From: Natrialba chahannaoensis JCM 10990
Lineage (GTDB): Archaea > Halobacteriota > Halobacteria > Halobacteriales > Natrialbaceae
Assembly: GCF_000337135.1 (NCBI RefSeq)
Contig: NZ_AOIN01000100.1
Coordinates: forward strand, 66,803 to 130,802
Reading direction: 5' to 3'
DNA: 64,000 nt
The notes beneath the pieces are model-generated. The model did not search any database. It was given only the letters and a program-made list of their open reading frames with translations, and was not told where the DNA came from. This document shows, in pieces, positions 6,771 through 14,760 of the stretch. The first letter of the stretch is position 1; every line of letters starts with the position of its first letter. The position numbers and the translations under genes are program-made.

Positions 6771-8783
6771 CTACAGCGTATCCACGTCGAGGATCATCAC
6801 GACTTCACCCTCACCGAGCACCGACGCGCCGCTGATCCCGGGTGCGCCGCTCAGGACGCCCTCGAACGGCTTGATGACGACCTCTTCCTGCCCCATGACG
6901 TCGGAACAGCGCAAACAGACCTGTCTGACGCTGTCTTTGATACGAACGACCATGTCGTCCTCGTCGGGTTCGCTGTCGGGGACATCGAGGCGGTTGCCAA
7001 GCGACAGCAGCGGGTAGACGTTGCCGTCGTGGGTGACGGTCTGACGCCCCTCAACGGATTCGATATCGACGTCCTCGAACTCGGAGATTTCGTCGATATT
7101 CTTGATCGGAACGCCGTAGGTCTCGTCGCCGACGGTAACGAACAGGACGCGGACGATCGCAACGCTGACGGGCAGCATCAGCGTAATCTCGGTTCCCTCG
7201 TCGGGTTCGCTCTCGACGTTGATCGAACCATCGACGCCGCGGACGACCTGGTTGACCACGTCCATGCCGACGCCACGGCCGCTGACCTCGGTCACCTCGT
7301 CGGTCGTCGAGAAGCCGGGGTGGAAGATGAGGTCGTACACCTCGGAGTCGTCGAGCAACTGGACCTCTTCTTCGGACATCACGCCCTTCTCGATCGCCTT
7401 CGAACGAATCTTCTCCACGTCGAGGCCGCCACCGTCGTCTTTCACCGTCACGGAGACGCGGTCACGTTCGCGCTCGCCGATAAGCTTGATCGACCCTTCG
7501 CGAGGTTTGCCTTTCTCCTCGCGCTCTTCGGGCGGCTCGATGCCGTGGTCGACCGCGTTCCGGATAAGGTGCATCAACGGATCGCCGAGCTCGTTCAGGA
7601 TCGAGCGATCCATCTCGATGTCGACGCCCTCCATCTGGAAGTCGATCTCCTTGCCCTGATCGCGCGAGATGTCACGGACGACCCGCGGGAAGTTGCCGAC
7701 GATCTTCTTCAGCGGCACCAGGCGGATCTCGAGAACCGTATCCTGGAGACTGGCCGTGATCTTGCCGTGCTCCTCGAGTTCATCTTCAGCTTCGACCAGC
7801 TCGTTATCTTCGATGATTTTGCGGAGCTTGATCCGGCTCGTGACCATCTCCTCGACCTGGTTGTACAGCTGGTCGACCTGTTCGACGTCGACGCGGATCG
7901 ACTCGACTTCCTTGCTACTGTGGGTGACACTCGAACTACCCCCCGCCGAATCGTCGGACTCGGCGTCTGCGTCGTCCGAATCGTCTGCATCTGCCGTCAC
8001 CTCGTCGAGAATGTCGTTCGTTACGTCCGTGACGCTGGCACCCTCCACGTACCGGTTGTCGTCGAAGAACGCCTCCACGGTGTCGCTGTCTGCGTCGTCG
8101 CCCGTCGCCGTCACGTAGGCGTCGAAAACCGCGTCGAACTCGCCTGCCTCGATCGTCTCGTTCGTCGGCACCGTCCGCAGTAACTCGTACTCGTCACCGG
8201 CCGCGTCGATGACGAACATCGCATCGACCTGCGGCGAGCCACTGTCATCTAATTCGAGTGCCGCCCGGTAGACGGCGGTGTCGGACTCGAGTGCCTCGAG
8301 ATCGATGTCATCGGCGAGGCCCTCGATTGGGATGTCGCGGCCGGTATCGACGGCATCGTCACCAGTCGCTTCGTCGCCCGCCGCTGCGGTCTCGGCCGAA
8401 GCGGACTCGCCGCCCTCGATCGACGCGCGGATCGCGTCGATCGTCTCCTCGGGATCGGTGCTCGTCTCGCCGGAGTCCGAGATTTCCTCGACCATCTGGG
8501 CGAGGTGGTCGACGCCGTTGAAGATGAGATCCATCCGTTCGGCGGTGACCGCGAGTTCGTCGTCGCGGATGCAGTCGAGCAAGTCCTCGATAGCGTGAGC
8601 GAGGTTGCTCGCCGTGGTGTAGCCCATCACGCCAAAGTTGCCTTTCAGGTTGTGCGCAACGCGGAACACTGTCTCGATGGCGTCGGAACTCTCGGGGTCG
8701 TCCTCGAGATCGAGCAATGCGTTGTTTAATTTCTGGATGTCTTCCTGGCTTTCTTGGACGAAGGTGCTGGTGGCGTCGCTCAC
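6771..8783 (-). CDS. cheA: Chemotaxis histidine kinase CheA
   Basis: A 670-aa CheA with all standard domains in order. P1 is the Hpt domain with the phospho-accepting His44 in RVAHNLKGN. An acidic linker leads to a P2-like CheY-binding domain (~165-275). P3 is the dimerisation helix pair (~315-380). P4 is the HATPase (N box HLIRNAVDHG, G1 DDGGGLD, G2 GRGVGMDVV). P5 is the CheW-like domain at the end (~545-670). I chose GTG at 8783 because it overlaps the cheB stop as GTGA; another in-frame GTG lies at 8792. It passes phosphate to CheY (20.7 kb) and CheB. Confidence 0.96.
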   Translation of the reverse strand: MSDATSTFVQESQEDIQKLNNALLDLEDDPESSDAIETVFRVAHNLKGNFGVMGYTTASNLAHAIEDLLDCIRDDELAVTAERMDLIFNGVDHLAQMVEEISDSGETSTDPEETIDAIRASIEGGESASAETAAAGDEATGDDAVDTGRDIPIEGLADDIDLEALESDTAVYRAALELDDSGSPQVDAMFVIDAAGDEYELLRTVPTNETIEAGEFDAVFDAYVTATGDDADSDTVEAFFDDNRYVEGASVTDVTNDILDEVTADADDSDDADAESDDSAGGSSSVTHSSKEVESIRVDVEQVDQLYNQVEEMVTSRIKLRKIIEDNELVEAEDELEEHGKITASLQDTVLEIRLVPLKKIVGNFPRVVRDISRDQGKEIDFQMEGVDIEMDRSILNELGDPLMHLIRNAVDHGIEPPEEREEKGKPREGSIKLIGERERDRVSVTVKDDGGGLDVEKIRSKAIEKGVMSEEEVQLLDDSEVYDLIFHPGFSTTDEVTEVSGRGVGMDVVNQVVRGVDGSINVESEPDEGTEITLMLPVSVAIVRVLFVTVGDETYGVPIKNIDEISEFEDVDIESVEGRQTVTHDGNVYPLLSLGNRLDVPDSEPDEDDMVVRIKDSVRQVCLRCSDVMGQEEVVIKPFEGVLSGAPGISGASVLGEGEVVMILDVDTL

Positions 8784-9829
8784 GCGGACCACCCCCGGAA
8801 GGCGTTGGTGATGCCCTCGGCAATTCGGTCCTTCGGGAGCACCATGTCGAGGTCGACTTCCTCGGCTGCCACCTTCGGCATGCCGTAGACGCGTGAGGTT
8901 GCCTCGTCCTGGGCAATCGCCTTCCCGCCGGCGTCTTTGATCTCGGCGAGGCCGGCTGCGCCGTCGGCACCCATCCCGGTCAGAATCACACCGGTGAGAT
9001 TCCCGGTGACCGTTTCGGCTGCGGTTTCCATCGTTACGTCGATGGCGGGCCTGACGTTATGGCGTTTGGGGCCGTTATCGTGGGAGACAGTCAGTCGTCC
9101 GTTCCGTTCGTTGGTCACCAGTAGGTGTGAGCCTCCCTTCGCCAGGACACCCTCGCCAGGGCCAACTGTGTCTCCCTCTCGGGCCTGTCTGAAGTCGTAC
9201 GTCGTTCGTTCGTTGAGCCGTTTCGCGAATCGTTCTGTGTAGTGATCTGCCATGTGTTGTACCACGAGCACTCGGAGGCCTGCCCGCTGTGGAAGCTCGG
9301 ACAGCACTTGTTCGACGACTCGCGGGCCGCCGGTCGATGCGCCGATGACGAGCGTCGGATCGCAGGGGAACTCGGAACTGACGCTGATCGTCTGGGACTG
9401 GTCCTTGCTGACCCGGCCAGTCTCCATCCCTGCGACATCTGCCTCTGCGACCGCCCGGACGCGGTCGACGATCGTCTCCTGCTGAGACCAGATGTTGACC
9501 GAGCCGTCGCCGGACGGCTTCGCCAGAAAGTCGACTGCACCGGCGTCAAGCGCGTCGAACGTCGCATCCGCGTTGCGCGTCGTCTGCGAACTGATGACGA
9601 GCATCGGGATCGGGTTCTCGGCCATCACCTGCTCGATCACTTCGTGGCCCGTCAGTCTGGGCATCTGAATGTCGATCGTCGCCACATCGGGATCGTGGCG
9701 CTCAATGAGTTCGACCGCCTCGACACCGTCTTTGGCACGGGCAACGACGGTGATCCCGCCGTCCTCCAGAATCTTTCCGAGCGTCTCACGCATCACCGCC
9801 GAGTCGTCTGCAATTACTGCATCGACCAT
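8780..9829 (-). CDS. cheB: Protein-glutamate methylesterase CheB
   Basis: A 349-aa CheB: an N-terminal receiver domain with the phosphorylated Asp53 (TIDIQMP), a linker, then the methylesterase domain with the catalytic triad Ser165 (GASTGG), His192 (VQHM) and Asp289 (GMGADGAAG). It removes methyl groups from transducers and opposes CheR. The stop overlaps the cheA start, and the ATG overlaps the stop of a 72-aa frame upstream (TGATG), so translation is coupled through the unit. Confidence 0.96.
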   Translation of the reverse strand: MVDAVIADDSAVMRETLGKILEDGGITVVARAKDGVEAVELIERHDPDVATIDIQMPRLTGHEVIEQVMAENPIPMLVISSQTTRNADATFDALDAGAVDFLAKPSGDGSVNIWSQQETIVDRVRAVAEADVAGMETGRVSKDQSQTISVSSEFPCDPTLVIGASTGGPRVVEQVLSELPQRAGLRVLVVQHMADHYTERFAKRLNERTTYDFRQAREGDTVGPGEGVLAKGGSHLLVTNERNGRLTVSHDNGPKRHNVRPAIDVTMETAAETVTGNLTGVILTGMGADGAAGLAEIKDAGGKAIAQDEATSRVYGMPKVAAEEVDLDMVLPKDRIAEGITNAFRGWSA

Positions 9830-10047
9830 CAGGTGTCCTCCCGCGTCTCGGCGGAGTAGCCCCGTGGAGTTACTACTCGTTCGGTGGGCCGTCCGGAGGT
9901 ATCTCCGACATCACAATCTTGTTCTCCAGTACGCTGTGCCAAAGCGCTGAGCGCCCCCGCCTCGATTCGCCTCGCGCGACGACCGCCAAGACAATCCGTC
10001 GCGTAGCCGGCGTCGACGGCGTCGGCGCTCGATCCGTTCACTGCCAT
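9829..10047 (-). CDS. Hypothetical 72-aa leader protein of the cheBAD operon
   Basis: A short frame starting MAVNGSSADAVDAG ends in a TGA that overlaps the cheB ATG (TGATG). A TATA-like TTTATG (plus-strand cataaa, 10072-10077) lies about 27 bp before its ATG, exactly the spacing of a haloarchaeal leaderless transcript. The protein has no recognisable domain and an Arg-rich middle. It may be a real small protein, or a translated leader whose role is to deliver ribosomes to cheB. Protein-level homology is unknown to me. Confidence 0.5.
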   Translation of the reverse strand: MAVNGSSADAVDAGYATDCLGGRRARRIEAGALSALAQRTGEQDCDVGDTSGRPTERVVTPRGYSAETREDT

Positions 10048-10067
10048 GGCACTGGTTTGTAATGATC

Positions 10068-10080
10068 TCCGCATAAAGCG
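10068..10080 (-). promoter_or_regulatory. TATA box for the cheB-cheA-cheD unit
   Basis: The minus strand reads CGCTTTATGC here. Its centre is about 27 bp upstream of the ATG at 10047, the distance expected for transcription to start at or next to that ATG. Confidence 0.5.
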
Positions 10081-10185
10081 TTCGGCCGAACCGGCCGGCA
10101 AGAGCCGCTCGATCCGACGAAGACCACACTATCACCCGTGCTGGCCGTGTGAGTTATGTAGGCAGAGTTGAAACGACTCACTCGA

Positions 10186-10980
10186 ATGGCGGGAGCTGCT
10201 CGGCTGTGTGTGACAAATCAGAAAGGAGGCGTCGGCAAGACGACCGTCGCGATCAACCTCGCGGGTGCGTTGAACGAACTCGGACGTAACGTCCTCTTCG
10301 TTGACCTCGATCCGCAAGGGAACGCGACCGAAGGACTCGGCCTGCTCGAGGCCTACGACGCCGAACCGCCGTCGCTACTCGACGCGCTCGTCGAGCCGAC
10401 GGCCGTCGAGCTCGAGGACCTCATCTCCACTCACCCGGAGATGGATGTCATCACGAGCAACGTCGATATGAACGCCGCCGAGTCCACGCTCGTCCAGGAA
10501 CCCGACGGCGAGACACGACTCGACGCACTCCTCGACCGACTTGAGGCCACAGGTGAGTACGACGTCACCGTCGTCGACTGCTCGCCACACCTCGGCCTCC
10601 TGACCGACAACGCATTGTATGCGACGGAGAACCTCGTGATTCCCGCGCTCGCCGAACCGACGAGCAAGCGGTCACTCGAGTTGCTCTTCGATTACGTCGG
10701 CGCGCTAGAGATGGACCACGACGTGACGATTGAGCCGCAGGCGCTGGTAGCGAACCGGATCGAGAACACGCGAGCGGCGACGGAGATGCTCGAGTGGTTC
10801 GACGAGGCGCTGCCGGATGTGCCGCTGTATCGGGTCCGGAAGCGCGTGGCGTTGCAGCGGGCGTTTGCCTCGGGGAAGTCGGTGTTTGCGGTGGAAGAAG
10901 AGACAGATATGAGCGCGGTGTTCATGGCGATGGCCGAGCAGGTAGACGAGCAGTTGCCACGACAGGAGATTCCAGCATGA
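10186..10980 (+). CDS. ParA/Soj-family ATPase coupled to cheW
   Basis: A 264-aa ParA-type P-loop ATPase. The deviant Walker A KGGVGKTT (~11-18) has the signature lysine, the A' motif is FVDLDPQGN, and Walker B is VVDCSPHLG. Such ATPases position plasmids, chromosomes or large protein arrays. The ATG at 10186 is preferred over an upstream in-frame TTG at 10168. Its stop overlaps the ATG of a CheW gene (ATGA), and no parB or centromere-like repeats are visible. The gene sits between cheB (divergent) and soluble transducers. By analogy with bacterial ParC/PpfA ATPases that place chemosensory arrays, a role in receptor-cluster positioning is inferred. Confidence 0.85.
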   Translation: MAGAARLCVTNQKGGVGKTTVAINLAGALNELGRNVLFVDLDPQGNATEGLGLLEAYDAEPPSLLDALVEPTAVELEDLISTHPEMDVITSNVDMNAAESTLVQEPDGETRLDALLDRLEATGEYDVTVVDCSPHLGLLTDNALYATENLVIPALAEPTSKRSLELLFDYVGALEMDHDVTIEPQALVANRIENTRAATEMLEWFDEALPDVPLYRVRKRVALQRAFASGKSVFAVEEETDMSAVFMAMAEQVDEQLPRQEIPA

Positions 10981-12182
10981 CTGACGACAGAGCACGTCGA
11001 CTTCGAGAGATGCGCAACCGTGCGGCTGGGGGAGCACGTGAGACAGCGGAGCAAGACGACCCAGACGAGACAGCGCCAGAGTCTCCGTCCACGGACGACG
11101 ACAGCGCGGATAGCGGTGACGAATCGGCGAGCGAACCCGACGAGCCAGTAGCGAGCAGTGACGAGGGTCCGGATAACGGTGACGGTGACGGCGTCGACGA
11201 GCAGCAGACAGCAGACCCCCGTTCTGAGACCGAACAGGAATCGGACGTGACCGATTCGGAGGCCAATGAGGTGGAGACTGCGGATGCAGCGGGCGAATCT
11301 GACGCCGCTGGTGAGGGTAAGGGTGGGGCTGTTTCCCCCGCCGAGGAGACTGCCGAGACTACAGATACCGAAGTGACGGAGACGGACGACACCGACGTGT
11401 CTACAGACGTGATCGACGACGATAGCGGCGCTGGCTCCGAGCACGACCCTGACGCTGGCACCGATTCCGACACCGACGCCGCCGTCACGCTCTCGTTCGA
11501 CGAACGCGAATCCGGACCCGACGCAGACGGCCCGCTCGCTGCACTCGGCGGTGCAATCGCCAGCCAGTCGACCGTCGCCGAACTCACGGGGACTGGTGCG
11601 GAACCGACCGTCGATGGCTCTGCGACAATGGCGGACACCGAGGGCTACGGCGACGCGACCGCCGCGCGAAAGGACGCCATGTTCGATCAGGGGAACACGC
11701 TGATCCACTCGGCACACGACAGCGAGTCGACGATTCAGATGCTCGAGTTCTACCTGAACGAGAATCGGTACGCCATCGAAATCGACCGGATCAGCGCCAT
11801 CGTCGAAATGAAAGACATCACGCGCTTCCCGCGCGGTCCGACCGCCATCGACGGCGTGACGGACCTCCGCGGCGAGATCACGGGCGTCCTCGATCCGACG
11901 ACGATGCTCGACGTCGAGCACAACGAACTGTCTGACAACCAGTACATCGTCGTGCTGGAACGCGACGACGATAAGCAGAAACTCGGCGTCCGCGTGACCG
12001 ACGTTTCGCAGGCCGTTACCTACCACGACAGCCAGATCGACGAGACGGGCAGCGTCATGGACGCCGCCGGCGACCACCAACACGAGTGCGTTCGCGGCAT
12101 CATCAAAAAGCAGGACGACGACGACCGAACGACGCTCGTCGCCTGGCTCGATATCGACGAACTCATCGCGAACATCGACTGA
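10977..12182 (+). CDS. cheW: CheW-domain coupling protein with 250-aa acidic N-terminal extension
   Basis: A 401-aa protein. The C-terminal ~150 residues (251-401) are a CheW SH3-like domain: MLEFYLNENRYAIEIDRISA, then DGVTDLRGEITGVLDPTTML and a final WLDIDEL. CheW bridges CheA and transducers. The first 250 residues are unlike ordinary CheW (about 150 aa in total). They are almost entirely Asp, Glu, Ser and Thr and must be disordered, after a short helical start (MTDDRARRLREMRNRA). The ATG overlaps the parA stop, so the two are co-translated. The N-terminal region may be a tether contacting ParA; that is inference. Confidence 0.88.
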   Translation: MTDDRARRLREMRNRAAGGARETAEQDDPDETAPESPSTDDDSADSGDESASEPDEPVASSDEGPDNGDGDGVDEQQTADPRSETEQESDVTDSEANEVETADAAGESDAAGEGKGGAVSPAEETAETTDTEVTETDDTDVSTDVIDDDSGAGSEHDPDAGTDSDTDAAVTLSFDERESGPDADGPLAALGGAIASQSTVAELTGTGAEPTVDGSATMADTEGYGDATAARKDAMFDQGNTLIHSAHDSESTIQMLEFYLNENRYAIEIDRISAIVEMKDITRFPRGPTAIDGVTDLRGEITGVLDPTTMLDVEHNELSDNQYIVVLERDDDKQKLGVRVTDVSQAVTYHDSQIDETGSVMDAAGDHQHECVRGIIKKQDDDDRTTLVAWLDIDELIANID

Positions 12183-12356
12183 CGCCTCGCTCACCGATTC
12201 GGTCGTCTTTGCGCTTGTTTTATTCACCGATCCTGAGTGACCGTTCACCAGAGGCTGCATTTCGCATCGATCGATGCGTGTGTCCCGGCTCTCAAACCAC
12301 CGTATATGATTGTTGTGGCCGCCAAACCTCCCGCTTGTTCAAATCTGCAAAAACAC

Positions 12357-12363
12357 TTATTTA
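12357..12363 (+). promoter_or_regulatory. TATA box of the heme-less globin transducer gene
   Basis: TTATTTA is centred about 26 bp upstream of the ATG at 12386, which indicates a leaderless or nearly leaderless start separate from the parA-cheW unit. Confidence 0.5.
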
Positions 12364-12385
12364 GCTGACTCTCACTGTCACCACT

Positions 12386-14026
12386 ATGCCCAGAACAGAC
12401 GGTGGAGCGTCCCGTCTCGAGGCCGCTACCGACCCAACGGGAACCGGGTCGGCGTCGGTCACGAACGCGGACGTCGACGCCATTACGAACGCCGGCGTCG
12501 ATCCCGCGAGCGTCGAGCGCGCGAGCGACCTCGTGTCACTGGACGCCGACGACGAGGCCCGACTCGAGTCGCTCTCGGAGATCCTCGCCGACAACCGTAC
12601 AACCCTCGCCGCAGCATCCGCCGACGCTGCCCGCAGCGATCCTGCCGTTTCGAGTGCACTCGAGAACCAGCGAGCTGCGAGCGCCGACCAACTCGAGTCA
12701 GCCCAGGCCGCGCTCGTCGACGCCGCGGCGGCGGGGCGGACCGATGCGGACGCGTTCGCAGAGCGATTCGAGTCACCGGCTGTCGGAACCCTTCTCGCGG
12801 CAGGCCCCGAGGTGTACATCGGCTCGTTCGGTGCGTACTACGAGGAGGCACTCGAGGCGATTGCTGCGGATGTGAAAGCGGAAGTTGGGGATGCGGTCGA
12901 CTCGGAGGTTGCAGCTGCATTCGAATCCGATACCGACACTGACACCGAAGTCGATCCCACAGACGATGTTGAGGCGGCAGTAGACGACGCCGTCGCCAAC
13001 GTTGTCGAACGGACCCTCTCGCTCCTGCGTCACAGTCTCGTCGACCAGCAGCTAGCGATGGAGTCCTACGCCAGCACACAGCGCACGCAGCGGGCAGCCG
13101 ACAAGGAGCGTATCGCAGAGTACGAAGCGCAGCTCAAGGACCAGTTGGAGACGAAGCGAAACCGTGAGTCAGTCGGTGACCGGATTCAGGAGACGCTGAG
13201 CGAGGTTGCAGCCTCGACGGACGACGTGACCGATCGGACCGCAGCAATGACCGATCTCGCGGCCGAGCAGTCGAACTCGATGAACGAAATCGCGAGTGAG
13301 GTCTCCGGGCTGTCGGCGACGGTCGAGGAGATCGCCTCGAACGCAGAAGAGGTCAGCGCTACCAGCGAGCGCGCTGAGGAGATCGCGAACGATACGACGG
13401 AGACAGCCGAGGAGGCTATCGACCAGATCGAGGATGTCGAATCGGCAACTGATAACGTAACTGAGGACGTCGAGGATCTCCGCGAGAGCGTCCAGAAGAT
13501 CGACGAGATCGTCGACGTCATCAACGACATCGCCGACCAGACCAACCTGCTCGCGCTCAACGCCTCGATCGAGGCGGCGACCGCTGGTGAGGCCGGTGAC
13601 GGCTTCGCGGTCGTCGCGAACGAGGTCAAATCCCTGGCCGAAGAGTCCCAAGAAGAGGCCAAGAACATCGAGCGGATGATCGACCAGATTCAGGCAGACA
13701 CCGAAGAGACGGTCGACAGCCTCGATACGGCAAACCAGCGCGTCTCTACCGGTGTCGACCTGGTCGAAGAGACGGTCGACAACTTAGAGCGCATCGAGGA
13801 GTCCGTTCAAGAAGCGAGTACGGGCATCCAGGAGGTTGCAACGGCGACCGACGATCAAGCCGCAAGCACCGAAGAGGTCGCGAGCATGACCGACACTGCG
13901 ATGGACAAATCCCAGCAGGTCGCCACCGGTCTCGAGGCCATCGAACGCCACGCCGAAACCGTCGACGAACTGATCAACGACATCGAAGGCGACGTTCGTC
14001 GCCTCTCGACGGACGATCACAGCTAA
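12386..14026 (+). CDS. Soluble globin-fold transducer lacking the heme histidine
   Basis: A 546-aa cytoplasmic methyl-accepting transducer. Residues ~40-235 align with the globin sensor of the HemAT gene that follows (14761): AGPEVYIGSFGAYYEEAL matches [18 protein letters not shown], and VDQQLAMESY matches [10 protein letters not shown]. The proximal heme histidine (His128 of the neighbour) falls on Gly134 here, and no histidine occurs in the first ~200 residues. The domain therefore should not bind heme in the normal way. The C-terminal half is a coiled-coil signalling domain with the [19 protein letters not shown] hairpin tip. It lacks membrane helices. It forms a unit with the CheW at 14060. 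Confidence 0.85.
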   Translation: MPRTDGGASRLEAATDPTGTGSASVTNADVDAITNAGVDPASVERASDLVSLDADDEARLESLSEILADNRTTLAAASADAARSDPAVSSALENQRAASADQLESAQAALVDAAAAGRTDADAFAERFESPAVGTLLAAGPEVYIGSFGAYYEEALEAIAADVKAEVGDAVDSEVAAAFESDTDTDTEVDPTDDVEAAVDDAVANVVERTLSLLRHSLVDQQLAMESYASTQRTQRAADKERIAEYEAQLKDQLETKRNRESVGDRIQETLSEVAASTDDVTDRTAAMTDLAAEQSNSMNEIASEVSGLSATVEEIASNAEEVSATSERAEEIANDTTETAEEAIDQIEDVESATDNVTEDVEDLRESVQKIDEIVDVINDIADQTNLLALNASIEAATAGEAGDGFAVVANEVKSLAEESQEEAKNIERMIDQIQADTEETVDSLDTANQRVSTGVDLVEETVDNLERIEESVQEASTGIQEVATATDDQAASTEEVASMTDTAMDKSQQVATGLEAIERHAETVDELINDIEGDVRRLSTDDHS

Positions 14027-14059
14027 GACCGCCCGACAACCTATCGACACCGAACTGCC

Positions 14060-14587
14060 ATGGTATCCACGAACCAGACCAACTCCACACGATCGAACGC
14101 GACCGACGAGATGAATACCGACGCTAGCACCAATACCAGCACGAACACCAACACCAACACAAACACAAACACACCCGACGACATCTCCGTCCACGTACTC
14201 GAGTTCGACCTCGGCGAAAACCGCTACTGTGTCGACATCGGCTACGTCGCGGAGATCGTCAACACGGACGAACTGACCACGATTCCGAACACACCCGACC
14301 ACGTCGAGGGCGTGATGGACCTTCGCGGCGAGACGACGAAAATAGTCAACCTGCGAACAATCTTCGGCGAGAACGAGGACGACGAACTCGGGAATCGGAT
14401 CATCGTCTTCAAACGCAAGCGTGATTCGACCGATCGAATCGGTTGGCTCGCTGATGAGGTGCGCCAGGTGCGACAGATCGACGCGACGACGGTCGACACC
14501 GCCGTCGACGGCGAGGGAATCGCTGGGATCGTTCGACAGGAAGAGGAGTTCGTGCTGTGGATTGATCCGACGGACGTTCGCGTCTGA
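14060..14587 (+). CDS. cheW: CheW coupling protein
   Basis: A 175-aa CheW. The CheW domain occupies ~42-175: VHVLEFDLGENRYCVDIGYV, then DHVEGVMDLRGETTKIVNLR and the C-terminal IVRQEEEFVLWIDPTDV. The first ~40 residues are an Asn/Thr-rich tail with a short tandem repeat (NT dipeptides, coded by ACCAAC-type hexamers around 14130-14170) that could vary in length. It follows the heme-less transducer by 34 bp and has no promoter of its own, so it is in the same transcript. It is the second CheW of the island and may serve the two soluble transducers around it. Confidence 0.93.
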   Translation: MVSTNQTNSTRSNATDEMNTDASTNTSTNTNTNTNTNTPDDISVHVLEFDLGENRYCVDIGYVAEIVNTDELTTIPNTPDHVEGVMDLRGETTKIVNLRTIFGENEDDELGNRIIVFKRKRDSTDRIGWLADEVRQVRQIDATTVDTAVDGEGIAGIVRQEEEFVLWIDPTDVRV

Positions 14588-14728
14588 GGCGGTTGACGGT
14601 TGTTACGTGTTTTGACTGCGGTGACGCACGGCCAACTGCGCGTTCTTCCAACGTCCTCTCAGGACCCGGAGTTGTCGAAACGGCCAGCAGGCGCTTGGAT
14701 GGCCCGTGAGATATATCGCCGCCAACAA

Positions 14729-14737
14729 GTATATAGT
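14729..14737 (+). promoter_or_regulatory. TATA box of hemAT
   Basis: TATATAG (14730-14736) is centred 28 bp before the ATG at 14761. This spacing favours that ATG over the in-frame TTG at 14737, which would lie inside the promoter. Confidence 0.55.
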
Positions 14738-14760
14738 TGGATCGACGGAACATTGAGTTA

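Noticed and set aside
6603..8183. A 526-codon plus-strand open frame opposite cheA
   Set aside because: It is the mirror of a GC-rich acidic gene: long antisense frames rich in Val/Asp/Leu/His repeats are expected there. cheA has all five kinase domains on the other strand.
10186..10980. Plasmid partition ParA / replication origin
   Set aside because: No ParB, no iteron-like repeats and no replication gene; the coupled gene is cheW.
10692..12260. A 522-codon minus-strand frame opposite parA-cheW
   Set aside because: It covers two overlapping well-supported genes; its residues are antisense patterns of acidic linkers.
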